From: Bdellovibrionales bacterium
GTDB lineage: Bacteria > Bdellovibrionota > Bdellovibrionia > Bdellovibrionales > JAGQZY01
Direction: 5' to 3'
NCBI GenBank assembly: GCA_020435205.1
Contig: JAGQZY010000020.1
Coordinates: forward strand, 1 to 37,052
DNA length: 37,052 nt
The notes under the pieces were generated by a model that saw nothing but the letters and a program-made list of their open reading frames with translations, was not told the origin of the DNA and made no database searches. Shown here piece by piece: positions 1 through 7,019 of the stretch. How positions within the stretch are numbered: the first letter of the stretch is position 1; the number at the start of each line of letters is the position of its first letter. Made by a program: the position numbers and the translations under genes.

Positions 1-24
1 AAACCTTTGTCATTGGTATTCGCA

Positions 25-936
25 ATGACTTTTTTTGAAAAACTATATGCTCCCTTTTTTATTTTTTTCGAGTCCGATAAAAGATTGTTTTGGCTCTATC
101 TACTTTCGTCCTTGGTTATTGGTCTGGTTGCACTCTACCTTAGGGAAAAAAGTTGGAAAAAAAGCTTTCAAAAGTTCTTTAATAAAAAGTTTTTGTTTCA
201 TTCATCCCATCGACTTGATTTGAGTCTTTTTATTTTTAATATTTTCTTAAAAATGGGAGTTTTCGCTTTGGTCACATTCACTGCTGCCAGTGTCTCCTTA
301 AAAATAAACCAGTGGCTTAATGACTTCTTTCCCAGCTATCAGCCTCTAGCTATGGGTTATCAACAGGTGTTATTTGCCTACACCCTTACTAGTTTTATCA
401 TCCTCGACTTCTCAAGATTTTTTCAGCACTATATTTTTCATAAAGTTCCCTTTCTTTGGGAGTTTCATAAAGTGCATCATACTGCTCGTGTTCTTAGCCC
501 CTTGACCCTCTTTCGCACCCATCCGCTGGAAAGCTTGGTTGCATCTTTTCGTCGAATTTTAGTTTTAGGTTTTCTTGCAGGTCTTTTTACATTCCTAACT
601 CGGTCAATGATAGGGGTCTACGCCATATTAGGCGTCAATGCCTTTGATTTTTTATTTAATTTAGCAGGCTCAAATTTGCGCCACTCACACATTTGGCTTT
701 CTTTTGGTCCGTTTAATTATTTATTTATAAGTCCTGCTCAACATCAAATTCACCATAGTCGAGATCAAAAATACTACGATACTAATTTGGGTATCGTGTT
801 TTCTGTTTGGGATCAGATATTTGGCACGTTTTATCATCCAAAGAAAAAAGAATTTATTAGTTTTGGAGTGCGCGGGGAGGAGCATGCCAATCTTAAGGAT
901 GCGTTGGTCAAACCCTTTAGATCTTGGTTCACCTAA
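25..936 (+). CDS. Sterol desaturase / fatty acid hydroxylase family membrane protein
   Basis: Integral membrane di-iron oxygenase family that hydroxylates or desaturates lipids or sterols; the substrate here is unknown. Counting from the ATG at 25, the expected histidine clusters are present: HxxxH (HYIFH, about 135-139), HxxHH (HKVHH, about 148-152), a HSH pair (about 220-222) and a second HxxHH (HQIHH, about 240-244). Four to five hydrophobic segments surround them. The frame is open to the window edge, so an earlier TTG (position 7) or an upstream start cannot be excluded; ATG 25 gives about 303 residues, normal for the family. Its 3' end overlaps the convergent peptidase gene by 4 nt. The family assignment is firm, the substrate is not known. 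Confidence 0.88.
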   Translation: MTFFEKLYAPFFIFFESDKRLFWLYLLSSLVIGLVALYLREKSWKKSFQKFFNKKFLFHSSHRLDLSLFIFNIFLKMGVFALVTFTAASVSLKINQWLNDFFPSYQPLAMGYQQVLFAYTLTSFIILDFSRFFQHYIFHKVPFLWEFHKVHHTARVLSPLTLFRTHPLESLVASFRRILVLGFLAGLFTFLTRSMIGVYAILGVNAFDFLFNLAGSNLRHSHIWLSFGPFNYLFISPAQHQIHHSRDQKYYDTNLGIVFSVWDQIFGTFYHPKKKEFISFGVRGEEHANLKDALVKPFRSWFT

Positions 937-1409
937 GTTTTTTGTCGATCGACATGGCCTTTGTCTTCTAAATATCGAATGAAAAGATTGATAAACCCAA
1001 GCAGGAGCCCGCTCATCTTTTGTATCCACGGTGAATCAGAGTTATTGGCTCGACTTAAAAAGACGATCAAGCGTCTCATTTTCGATGAATACGAAGGGTT
1101 TAGGACAATAGCTTTGCGAGAGTCTCCCTGCAGACTCAAGCGAGAAACGACTCGGCCAAGGGGCTGCAGGTTGCGTCCTAGTTTTTTATCATCCCACTTT
1201 TCGCAGTCGCCTTTTGTTAGGCCTTCACCAATATAACGGTGGACCAAGAGTTCTGACTCATTGCCGTCATTCTTTAAAACAACAAGGTCGCCAGGGGTAA
1301 ACTTTTCGCAGGATTCCCAAACAAGTACGTCATTGCTGCGCAAGTAGGGCGCCATAGACTCGCTTTGTACGCAAATGACTTTCATTGGGTTATGGGCTTG
1401 TCTTTCCAT
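933..1409 (-). CDS. S24/S26 family signal peptidase-like protein, Ser-His (SipW-like) type
   Basis: Serine peptidase of the signal peptidase I superfamily. The nucleophile motif is SMAPYL (Ser18), followed by a GDLVVLK strand and then LLVHRYIGEG with His57 where bacterial Lep enzymes have lysine, and TKGD (65-68). This pattern is that of SipW, archaeal and ER-type signal peptidases (Ser-His dyad). At 158 residues it is short and lacks the usual N-terminal anchor; a hydrophobic stretch near the C-terminus (MSGLLLGFINLFIRY) might anchor it. A GAGGAA ribosome site precedes ATG 1409. It is divergent from an ABC exporter, which suggests processing of an exported peptide, but no substrate gene is visible. 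A non-peptidase S24-like fold is possible. Confidence 0.7.
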   Translation of the reverse strand: MERQAHNPMKVICVQSESMAPYLRSNDVLVWESCEKFTPGDLVVLKNDGNESELLVHRYIGEGLTKGDCEKWDDKKLGRNLQPLGRVVSRLSLQGDSRKAIVLNPSYSSKMRRLIVFLSRANNSDSPWIQKMSGLLLGFINLFIRYLEDKGHVDRQKT

Positions 1410-1425
1410 CGTTCCTCATTAAAAG

Positions 1426-1455
1426 CTAGATGTGGATCTAGGCTAAGGGCTAGCC
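1426..1455. repeat. Two abutting inverted repeats in a divergent promoter region
   Basis: CTAGAT-GTGG-ATCTAG (1426-1441) has perfect 6-bp arms. It abuts GGCTA-AGGGC-TAGCC (1441-1455) with perfect 5-bp arms. They lie between the signal-peptidase-like gene (minus) and the ABC operon (plus), just upstream of the ABC promoter. They could be an operator or an RNA hairpin in the 5' leader of the minus-strand gene. Function is inferred from position only. Confidence 0.5.
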
Positions 1456-1466
1456 GTAGTCACGCC

Positions 1467-1495
1467 TTGTTTTGCCACATTCCTGTCAATATAAT
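1467..1495 (+). promoter_or_regulatory. Sigma-70-type promoter of the ABC exporter genes
   Basis: TTGTTT (1467-1472) and TATAAT (1490-1495) are separated by exactly 17 nt, an excellent housekeeping promoter with a perfect -10. It points at the ATPase gene starting at 1555, leaving a leader of about 50 nt. The inverted repeats at 1426-1455 lie directly upstream. Confidence 0.65.
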
Positions 1496-1554
1496 AGCAA
1501 TGGAAAATTCAATGACAAGGTGAAAAGTCATTCTCGGCAAGGGATAGGAGTCCA

Positions 1555-2193
1555 ATGTCTCTGGAGTTTTTAGCGGTTAGCCATTTTTTTGAATCGGGAC
1601 AAATGATTTTACAAGACGTAAACTTCAAAATGGAAAGAGGTGACCTCGTCAAAATTGGCGGCAGCAATGGTGCTGGTAAAACAACTTTTCTGCGCATAGC
1701 CTCCTCCCATTTGCAACCGCGACAGGGTTTAGTAAATATCGATGGATTGAGCTTTCAAAAATCTCCAGACCTCTATAGGGACAAGATTAGCTGGCTGCAT
1801 TCGGGTGGAGATGGTTTTTTTCCTAGACTCACTGGCGAGGAAAACCTTCGTCTTTTTTTTCATTACCGATCGCCACAGATGGATTTAAAAGAGCTCATCC
1901 GTCAATGGGAACTTCTTCCCGTCTTTAAAAAAACTTTAAAGACTCAATTGTATTTGTGTTCATCGGGTATGAAACAAATTTTATCATTATTCCGAAGTTT
2001 AGAGACCCCTTCGGATTGGATTTTATTGGACGAACCTTGTCGCTCCCTTGATGCCGAAGCTGTTGCCTTTGTTGAAGAGAGGCTGCACAAAGCTTTGCCA
2101 AGTCGAGGGCTTTTGATTGTTAGCCATTCAAAAGATTTTGCAAAAAATATTGTTACTAGGGAATATAGGATTGCCGATACCAAATTTTTTTAG
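1555..2193 (+). CDS. ABC transporter ATP-binding protein, CcmA-like
   Basis: Cytoplasmic ATPase subunit of a small ABC-2 exporter. Walker A is GSNGAGKT (36-43), the Walker B region is WILLDEP (155-161), the D-loop is SLD and the switch histidine is His191 (IVSHS). The ABC signature is degenerate (LCSSGMKQ, 134-141, in place of LSxGxxQ), a form also met in CcmA-like proteins. The length of 212 residues matches a single nucleotide-binding domain. GGAG lies a few bases before ATG 1555. It overlaps the permease gene downstream, so the two are translated together. The substrate is not readable from sequence; heme-exporter identity is not supported because no ccm genes are nearby. Confidence 0.85.
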   Translation: MSLEFLAVSHFFESGQMILQDVNFKMERGDLVKIGGSNGAGKTTFLRIASSHLQPRQGLVNIDGLSFQKSPDLYRDKISWLHSGGDGFFPRLTGEENLRLFFHYRSPQMDLKELIRQWELLPVFKKTLKTQLYLCSSGMKQILSLFRSLETPSDWILLDEPCRSLDAEAVAFVEERLHKALPSRGLLIVSHSKDFAKNIVTREYRIADTKFF

Positions 2194-2986
2194 TGTCCTA
2201 TTTATTTTTTTAAAAAGAGAGTGGCGAACTCTCTATCCAAGCTCCTGGGCCCTTGTTAGTCTGCCCTTTGCAGAGCTATTTACCCTAACTATCTATTGGT
2301 TTACTGCCAAGGCGCTGTCTCCAAAACTTGAGTTTCAGCATGCCATTGGCTCTGACTATTTTCAGTACATTGTTGTCGGGGAGCTGACTCTTTTGATTCC
2401 TGCCGCATTTTTATATGGTTACTCAAAAATAGCACGAGAGCTGATAGCAACAAGAGGTATCGACTATTTAGCAGTTCAGCCCTTCTCAAAAGTTCGGTTT
2501 CTTGTTGAAATGGGCATCGCCATGGCGCTTATGCGCCTTGTGAACATGGCATTCACCCTTCTTTTGCTCATTATTTTCTTTTCAACGGCTCTACCTCCCT
2601 TGGCACTCACCAAAATGATCCTGCTTGTTCTTTCTAGTCTTCCTTCTTTTTTTGGACTTGGTTTGATGGCCATCAGCCTAATCTTAGTGAGCGGCCGTGG
2701 GGAAAGGCTTGTCGTTATGGTTTCCAATGCCTCCTACGTGTTGGCAGGCGTATATTTTCCAACCCAAGTCTTCCCTTCTCAGCTGGAACGGATCTTAAAT
2801 ATCGTTTCTCCCTTTAATTTACTTCTCAATAGTGTTCGTAAGGCATTTTTGAACCCTGGTGAGCAAAACCTCCTAGCCGATATGGGAGAGCTCTTTTTGG
2901 GGGGCTTAGTTTCCTTTGCTCTCGGATGGGCAGCCCTGCGGGTCGCTTTTGCCCGATTTCACCGACGGCAGCGCCCCTTAATTTAA
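2171..2986 (+). CDS. ABC-2 type transporter permease
   Basis: Membrane subunit partnering the preceding ATPase. About six hydrophobic segments are visible, with a conserved-looking stretch (GVYFPTQVFPSQLERILNIV) between the last helices that is typical of ABC-2/DrrB-type permeases. The start is uncertain. An ATG at 2117 overlaps the ATPase gene by 77 nt and adds 18 residues without a ribosome site. TTG 2171 lies about 8 nt after AGGGA, overlaps by 23 nt and gives the usual short cytoplasmic N-terminus, so I prefer it. Together with the ATPase it forms a half-size exporter. The adjacent SipW-like peptidase suggests a peptide or protein-fragment substrate, which is inference. Confidence 0.8.
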   Translation: MPIPNFFSVLFIFLKREWRTLYPSSWALVSLPFAELFTLTIYWFTAKALSPKLEFQHAIGSDYFQYIVVGELTLLIPAAFLYGYSKIARELIATRGIDYLAVQPFSKVRFLVEMGIAMALMRLVNMAFTLLLLIIFFSTALPPLALTKMILLVLSSLPSFFGLGLMAISLILVSGRGERLVVMVSNASYVLAGVYFPTQVFPSQLERILNIVSPFNLLLNSVRKAFLNPGEQNLLADMGELFLGGLVSFALGWAALRVAFARFHRRQRPLI

Positions 2987-3028
2987 TCTAAAGTATTGAT
3001 TATAGTATAAGTTTTTCATAACTCCCGC

Positions 3029-3056
3029 TTGACCAAATCCTTATTTGACCCCATGG
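3029..3056 (+). repeat. Paired TTGACC boxes, copy 1
   Basis: TTGACCAAATCC (3029-3040) is followed by TTGACCCCATGG (3045-3056). Almost the same two words occur in reverse order at 19274-19305. Both copies are intergenic and lie upstream of genes for exported proteins. The second TTGACC could serve as a -35 with TAAAAA 17 nt downstream. This may be a shared operator; it is based only on these two copies. Confidence 0.4.
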
Positions 3057-3098
3057 TTTGCCTCGCCTAAAAAGTGAGCACCAAAAGGAGAGGGGATT

Positions 3099-3734
3099 AT
3101 GAAATTTTTGAGTCTTATTTTTAGTTTTATTTTCGTTGGCCACAACGCCTTTGCTGCCTACAGTGTGCAAAAGTGTGAAGAGAAGGCCTATAACTTTGTC
3201 ACTGAGTTGGAAGAAGCTTTGGCCAAGGCTCAAGACCCTCCCATCGTAGGGGATTTGGTAACGCCGGCCTTTTTGAAGAGTGAATGGATAAAATTTGATG
3301 GCGACGCCATGACTTTTACTTTTGAAATTCCTCATCAAAGCATTAAAAATCAAGCCTGGGCCCACAAATATCATGTGACCTCCGAGAACAATAGCTGCCG
3401 TATTCTCTCCTATGAATTTAATGGAGCGACTGACGCAGTCACTTGTGTGAATCGCCATGTGGCAGAAAAGAACCTTAAAGATTATTTAGCACCACTAACA
3501 GGACAAGTTCCTGTGGACGATTTTCCTTGGCTTGATGAAGATGATGAATCATCAATCCTTTCTCTTAGTAAAATTGTCGAGGCCGCCTACAGCCTTCAGT
3601 ACAACTCGACAACAGAGAGTTATATGACAGGGGTGGTGTTCACTCAGGAATGTGCCTCAGCCGCCGAATGCTGGGGAAAATACGAAGTGAAATGTGATGG
3701 CACTGTGGAAGCCTGGTGGGAAGGCGAAGAATAA
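3099..3734 (+). CDS. Exported protein of unknown function
   Basis: Protein of 211 residues with a clear type I signal peptide (positive start, hydrophobic core to about residue 16, then an AFAAYS cleavage region near residue 19). The mature part is acidic. It has paired cysteines in short spacings (for example QKCEEK, NNSCRIL, VTCVNRH, QECASAAECW, VKCDG), suggesting disulfides and a periplasmic or secreted location. Strong AGGAGAGG precedes ATG 3099. I recognise no domain. It is monocistronic, with the TTGACC pair upstream and a hairpin at 3796-3815 downstream. Confidence 0.8.
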   Translation: MKFLSLIFSFIFVGHNAFAAYSVQKCEEKAYNFVTELEEALAKAQDPPIVGDLVTPAFLKSEWIKFDGDAMTFTFEIPHQSIKNQAWAHKYHVTSENNSCRILSYEFNGATDAVTCVNRHVAEKNLKDYLAPLTGQVPVDDFPWLDEDDESSILSLSKIVEAAYSLQYNSTTESYMTGVVFTQECASAAECWGKYEVKCDGTVEAWWEGEE

Positions 3735-3795
3735 GCCCAAACCCTGTTGGCTAATTTGTAGTCAGTAAACTCTACAGGTCTTCTCAAAATCGAAG

Positions 3796-3815
3796 GGGGC
3801 TCTCGGGAGAGCTCC
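3796..3815. other. GC-rich hairpin between exported-protein genes
   Basis: GGGGCTCT-CGGG-AGAGCTCC forms an 8-bp stem with one G-U pair and a 4-nt loop. It is followed by AAAAAG on the + strand, so it lacks a canonical U-tract for rho-independent termination of the upstream gene. It may be a 3'-end stabilising hairpin or a weak terminator. Confidence 0.4.
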
Positions 3816-3892
3816 AAAAAGTTCTAATAAAATTTGCTATTTAACGCGCCATGCTATATATCATGCTTTCAACCCTGTTGGAGGTTTTGCCG

Positions 3893-4363
3893 ATGATAAG
3901 AGCCATGGTTTCTCTTTGTTTTTTAATGATTTCCTTGCAAGCTCACGCCGTCGCATTTTGCGAATTGAAGTGGCCCATGGCTTCGGGAAAAACAAAAGTT
4001 CGTAGAATTCGAGTTACAGAGGCTGTGGATATTTATGCCTTTCCTGACGGAAAAGCATCGGCTGATGAAGGTGCTGTGACCAATTATGTGAATGCTCATC
4101 GGAAACCTGGTAAAGTCTATGACTACTCCGAAGAGGGAATTAAAAATATTATGGAAGCTCTTGATGGAACACTCATTTTTACTGTTGTTGTTGACGAGAG
4201 CGGGAAAAATTTATTGTCCACAGAGCTCTACCGCTACGATCGAGTAAAGTCACCACAGAGCGGGGCCATACCCTTGCGCCTTAGAGTGAATCATGACAAT
4301 CGTAAAAGACTGTCTATTATCCATTCTCAGACAGGGGCTAAGTTATTTTGCGTCGCTGAGTAA
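3893..4363 (+). CDS. Small exported protein of unknown function
   Basis: Protein of about 156 residues with a short signal peptide (LCFLMISLQAHA, cleavage after AHA) and two cysteines in the mature part (FCELKW and LFCVAE at the very C-terminus), possibly disulfide-bonded. The start is set by GGAGG at 3880-3884, 8 nt before ATG 3893; an upstream in-frame ATG at 3851 has no ribosome site. No domain recognised. The stop is 6 nt from the convergent TM2 gene. Confidence 0.75.
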   Translation: MIRAMVSLCFLMISLQAHAVAFCELKWPMASGKTKVRRIRVTEAVDIYAFPDGKASADEGAVTNYVNAHRKPGKVYDYSEEGIKNIMEALDGTLIFTVVVDESGKNLLSTELYRYDRVKSPQSGAIPLRLRVNHDNRKRLSIIHSQTGAKLFCVAE

Positions 4364-4397
4364 AAAATATTAAGGACGGGCTCGGTTGAGCTCGTCC
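4361..4397 (-). terminator. Rho-independent terminator of the TM2 gene
   Basis: On the minus strand GGACGAGCTC-AACC-GAGCCCGTCC forms a 10-bp stem with one G-U pair, formed from the last codons of the TM2 gene (4374-4397). It is followed by the T-rich run TTAATATTTTTTACT, which contains the stop codon. This is a classic terminator overlapping the end of the reading frame. Confidence 0.7.
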
Positions 4398-4825
4398 ACT
4401 TGTTCATTTAATGTCCAGAGATCATAGAGCCAACCAATGCCAAAGAGTCCGGCGGTCAATAAATACAGTATGCCGGTCAATATTTTGCCCATATATATGC
4501 GATGAACCCCAAAGACTCCTAAAAAGACAAGGAGTGCCCAGGTGACCGTGTAATCATATGGGCCTTCTTTGTAACGAGCATCAGCTTGGCGATCCATTCC
4601 GGGAATTAAAAATAAGTCGACAAACCAACCAACAAACAAGAGCCCAAGTGTGAAGAAATAAATAGTTCCTGAGATTTTTTTACCGTAATAAAATCGGTGG
4701 CATCCCATAAAACCAAAAATCCAAAGAATGTATCCGATAGCAACGCTGTGAGTGTTATTTGCGGGTGTTGTCATTGTGGCAAAAGTCCCAAGGAAGGCCT
4801 TAAGAGTCAACGCTGACTGGTCCAA
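4370..4825 (-). CDS. Tandem TM2-domain membrane protein
   Basis: Two copies of the TM2 module are visible. The first has GFMGCHRFYYGK followed by a GLLFVGWFVDLFLIP helix (about 34-75). The second has GVFGVHRIYMGK followed by GLFGIGWLYDLWTL (about 103-142). Each is a pair of helices joined by the conserved HRFYxGK-type turn, and each ends in a D-rich cap. Function of the family in bacteria is poorly known. The TTG at 4825 has a good GGGGAG site 6 nt upstream. An internal ATG at 4774 would give the more typical short N-terminus but has a weak ribosome site. Both remain possible. Confidence 0.82.
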   Translation of the reverse strand: MDQSALTLKAFLGTFATMTTPANNTHSVAIGYILWIFGFMGCHRFYYGKKISGTIYFFTLGLLFVGWFVDLFLIPGMDRQADARYKEGPYDYTVTWALLVFLGVFGVHRIYMGKILTGILYLLTAGLFGIGWLYDLWTLNEQVDELNRARP

Positions 4826-4929
4826 ATTTGACTCCCCGCTGCAGTCGGACAGGCCATTTCACTGTTACTTTTAGATGGTTCCGTTATAAGGTTTAAAAAA
4901 CAGAAATAAAACGTACAAGGAGCCCTTCT

Positions 4930-5745
4930 ATGAAAGCCAAGGCTATTCTATTTCCCTTAGTTCTCGCCTTTTTGATGACCTCTTGCGCCTCTGCCCTCAA
5001 AAAGCAATGTGAAAAAACCAACTGGTTTGAGTACGGTAAGGGTGTAGCCCTTAAGGGAAAGCGATTGAACAGTGATAATTTTATTCCCTCCTGTGAAAAA
5101 GAAGAGGTTCCCGTTGATCACGGTCAGGTCGACTTGGGATTTAAAGCGGGATTGACTCAGTACTGCTCCGAAGAGGGGGCTTACCAAACTGGCCGCAAAG
5201 GTCAGAGATTTACAGCCGATTTTTGTGGGGAAAAACTAAAAACCTTGAAGGCCCGTTACCAAAAAGGTTTAACCGATTTTTGCAGCCAGGATGGGTATAA
5301 AGCTGGATCAGAGGGATATGTCTATGAAAGCATTTGCCCTAAAAATTTAGAAAAGGGCTTCTTAAAAGAATATCGCAAAGGACGTATCGTTTTACTTGAA
5401 GGTAAAATTGATAGTAATGAAAGTGAGATCAATCGCTTACAATCTGAAATTCACAGCTGGGAGGCCGACATGCGCCAGAAAAGTCATGAGATTGTTCGTC
5501 TCTCTCATTCTAACCGCCAGTTGAGAACAACTCGTCGCTATGATCCTGATACGAAAACCTACGTAGAAGAAACCACCAGTGGTGAATCCGATGACGTCAA
5601 AAGAAAAATCGAGGATCTAGAGAGAGATCAAAACTACACTCGCAGTCGTATTGACTCTCACCGCCGCAAAATTGGTGAGCTCCAAAATACAAATCGCAGC
5701 TTGAAAGCAGAGATCAGAACTCTGCGCTATGCTCCGGCCACTTAA
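4930..5745 (+). CDS. DUF2799-family lipoprotein with C-terminal coiled coil
   Basis: Signal peptide II with lipobox MTSC (Cys19). The next about 120 residues carry repeated units of the form GFKAGLTQYCSEEGAYQTGRKG and YQKGLTDFCSQDGYKAGSEG, the hallmark of DUF2799: a Y/F-xxGLxxYC repeat ending in a glycine-rich turn. From about residue 155 to the end there is a charged helical, coiled-coil region, interrupted by a Tyr/Thr-rich loop (RRYDPDTKTYVEET). The protein probably sits on the inner leaflet of the outer membrane. The stop codon overlaps that of the convergent anti-sigma gene by 4 nt. The molecular function of DUF2799 is not known to me. Confidence 0.82.
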   Translation: MKAKAILFPLVLAFLMTSCASALKKQCEKTNWFEYGKGVALKGKRLNSDNFIPSCEKEEVPVDHGQVDLGFKAGLTQYCSEEGAYQTGRKGQRFTADFCGEKLKTLKARYQKGLTDFCSQDGYKAGSEGYVYESICPKNLEKGFLKEYRKGRIVLLEGKIDSNESEINRLQSEIHSWEADMRQKSHEIVRLSHSNRQLRTTRRYDPDTKTYVEETTSGESDDVKRKIEDLERDQNYTRSRIDSHRRKIGELQNTNRSLKAEIRTLRYAPAT

Positions 5746-6389
5746 TTTTTTCGCGCAAAAAATCGTCTTAAGTATGTGGTGCCCATGGCTATGGGTACCA
5801 ACAAAAGCAAGGGTCCATAGTGGGCAATTATGGAATGCATGGGGCTATACATGCACGATAGATGCATGAGTAAAGCGGGTACAAGGCCAGCACTTAGACC
5901 CATCATTGAATACTTCCATCCAGAAATATTAAAATCTATTTTACGAGTGACAAATTGAAAACTAAGGATGCCTATGAGGCCGTAGAGTAGGACCTCTTCT
6001 AGGCAGTAGGGACGAGCGCCTAAGCGTCCATGGTCAGGGGAGTCCAAATAAAAACTAGAAAGAACAGAAAGTGCAAGTCCGGCCCCCAAGAGCCAGCCCA
6101 TTACCTTTTGCCGCAGGGTCATTTGAGTACCAGGAATAAAGAATTGAAAGATCCAATAAGCAGAGTAAGCGCAAAATGAAAACCCAAGAATAATTTCGAG
6201 AGTGAAGCGAGGGTACTGAATAAGATCATGGGCAAAATGAGGGCGGAAATTTTGAAAGTACAGCATAGCCATTGCATTCAAAACAATGGCAAGAAGAACC
6301 CATAATAGAGTCTCGCGACCCGGGCGCCAGGGTTGCTGGGGTTTTAAGTCTTTAGCTAGGTTTTCTAAAAAAGCTTTTTTATCCATCAT
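5742..6389 (-). CDS. NrsF-type (DUF1109) membrane anti-sigma factor
   Basis: Protein of about 215 residues with six predicted membrane helices and a short cytoplasmic N-terminus, the arrangement of NrsF/DUF1109 anti-sigma factors. The family's two key cysteines are seen in YCLEEVLLYG (Cys129) and HLSCMYSPMH followed by AHYGP (Cys179). In Caulobacter NrsF retains sigma-F until heavy-metal or oxidative stress. Translation is coupled: ATG 6389 overlaps the sigma stop as ATGA. An in-frame ATG at 6395 is possible, and neither has a good ribosome site. I infer that it sequesters the sigma factor encoded upstream and senses thiol or metal stress in the envelope. Confidence 0.85.
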   Translation of the reverse strand: MMDKKAFLENLAKDLKPQQPWRPGRETLLWVLLAIVLNAMAMLYFQNFRPHFAHDLIQYPRFTLEIILGFSFCAYSAYWIFQFFIPGTQMTLRQKVMGWLLGAGLALSVLSSFYLDSPDHGRLGARPYCLEEVLLYGLIGILSFQFVTRKIDFNISGWKYSMMGLSAGLVPALLMHLSCMYSPMHSIIAHYGPLLLLVPIAMGTTYLRRFFARKN

Positions 6390-6910
6390 TTCCATTCAAT
6401 ATCAAATCGGTGTTTAACAACCTTTCTTAACTCTAAATAGCCCCTAGATATCCTCTTCCTCAGGGCCGGTTCTGTAATGCCTTCCTTTTTTGCCGCCTCC
6501 TCATAGCTGAGGCCTTCCAGCTGGGTCAGCACTAGGGCTCGCTCCAGTTTATCAGGGAGGGCCTGTAATAAGGTCCTAACATCCTGAGCGGAGGGCTCCG
6601 TAGAGGAATTCGTGGAAAGCTCCTCATTTGTGACAAGATCATCAAGACTTTGTTCGTTTCTTTTGGAGCGGGTCCTGAAGTAATCGGCAGCTTTATAGCG
6701 AATAATGGCTGATATCCAGGGTTTAAGCGGCCGATCTTTTTGAAAAGTCGACAGGTTTTTATGAATTCCGATCAAGCACTCTTGGGTCAGATCCTCGCTG
6801 TCCGCCATTCCCCCCAGTTTGGAGCGCACAACAGACTGAATATATGGATAGAGGAGCTCAAGCAGCTCAGCATAGGCCTGCTGGTCTCCCCCTTGCGCTT
6901 TCGCGATCAA
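6386..6910 (-). CDS. ECF RNA polymerase sigma factor (NrsF-associated)
   Basis: Small sigma-70-family protein of 174 residues with only regions 2 and 4. Region 2 shows DLTQECLIGIHKNLSTF and the -10 recognition helix with RYKAADYFRTRSKR. Region 4 shows LPDKLERALVLTQLEGLSYEEAA followed by a helix-turn-helix (EGITEPALRKRISRGY). There is no C-terminal extension. TTG 6910 is the first usable start, with AGGA directly upstream; no ATG is available before region 2. It is co-transcribed with the anti-sigma gene and divergent from DUF1223-msrAB. Its likely targets carry TGTCACAAA-N13-CGAAT. No copy of that motif is seen in front of the sigma gene itself. Confidence 0.92.
   Translation of the reverse strand: MIAKAQGGDQQAYAELLELLYPYIQSVVRSKLGGMADSEDLTQECLIGIHKNLSTFQKDRPLKPWISAIIRYKAADYFRTRSKRNEQSLDDLVTNEELSTNSSTEPSAQDVRTLLQALPDKLERALVLTQLEGLSYEEAAKKEGITEPALRKRISRGYLELRKVVKHRFDIEWK
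6608..6635 (-). promoter_or_regulatory. Candidate internal ECF promoter within the sigma gene
   Basis: On the minus strand TGTCACAAA (6635-6627) and CGAAT (6612-6608) are 14 nt apart. These are the same two boxes as at 6960 and 8887, but with spacing one nucleotide longer. It lies inside the sigma coding sequence about 220 nt before the anti-sigma start. It could allow feedback expression of the anti-sigma, or be coincidence. Confidence 0.3.
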
Positions 6911-6959
6911 ATCCTTGAGCTTATCCTCTAAGTCATCGAAAATACTAATAAAAAAATCC

Positions 6960-6986
6960 TGTCACAAAGTCTTATTCACAACGAAT
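6960..6986 (+). promoter_or_regulatory. ECF-type promoter of DUF1223-msrAB
   Basis: TGTCACAAA (6960-6968) and CGAAT (6982-6986) are separated by 13 nt. This is identical in both boxes and spacing to the element before the spondin gene. The CGAA-type -10 is typical of ECF sigma promoters. It lies about 33 nt before the TTG start at 7020, and its cognate factor is presumably the divergent sigma gene. Confidence 0.65.
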
Positions 6987-7019
6987 TCCCCTGTGTAGAC
7001 TCAAACAAAGAGGTGATTC

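Noticed and set aside
2117-2170. ATG start for the ABC permease overlapping the ATPase by 77 nt
   Set aside because: No ribosome site, and it adds residues out of line with the family. TTG 2171 has AGGGA at the proper distance.
1555-2986. CcmAB heme exporter
   Set aside because: The ATPase looks CcmA-like in size, but no ccmC-H genes are present and the permease resembles general ABC-2 permeases.
3739-3881. Direct repeat AACCCTGTTGG (3740-3750 and 3871-3881)
   Set aside because: An 11-mer repeated once near its own copy with no further structure. The second copy overlaps a ribosome site, so I see no function.
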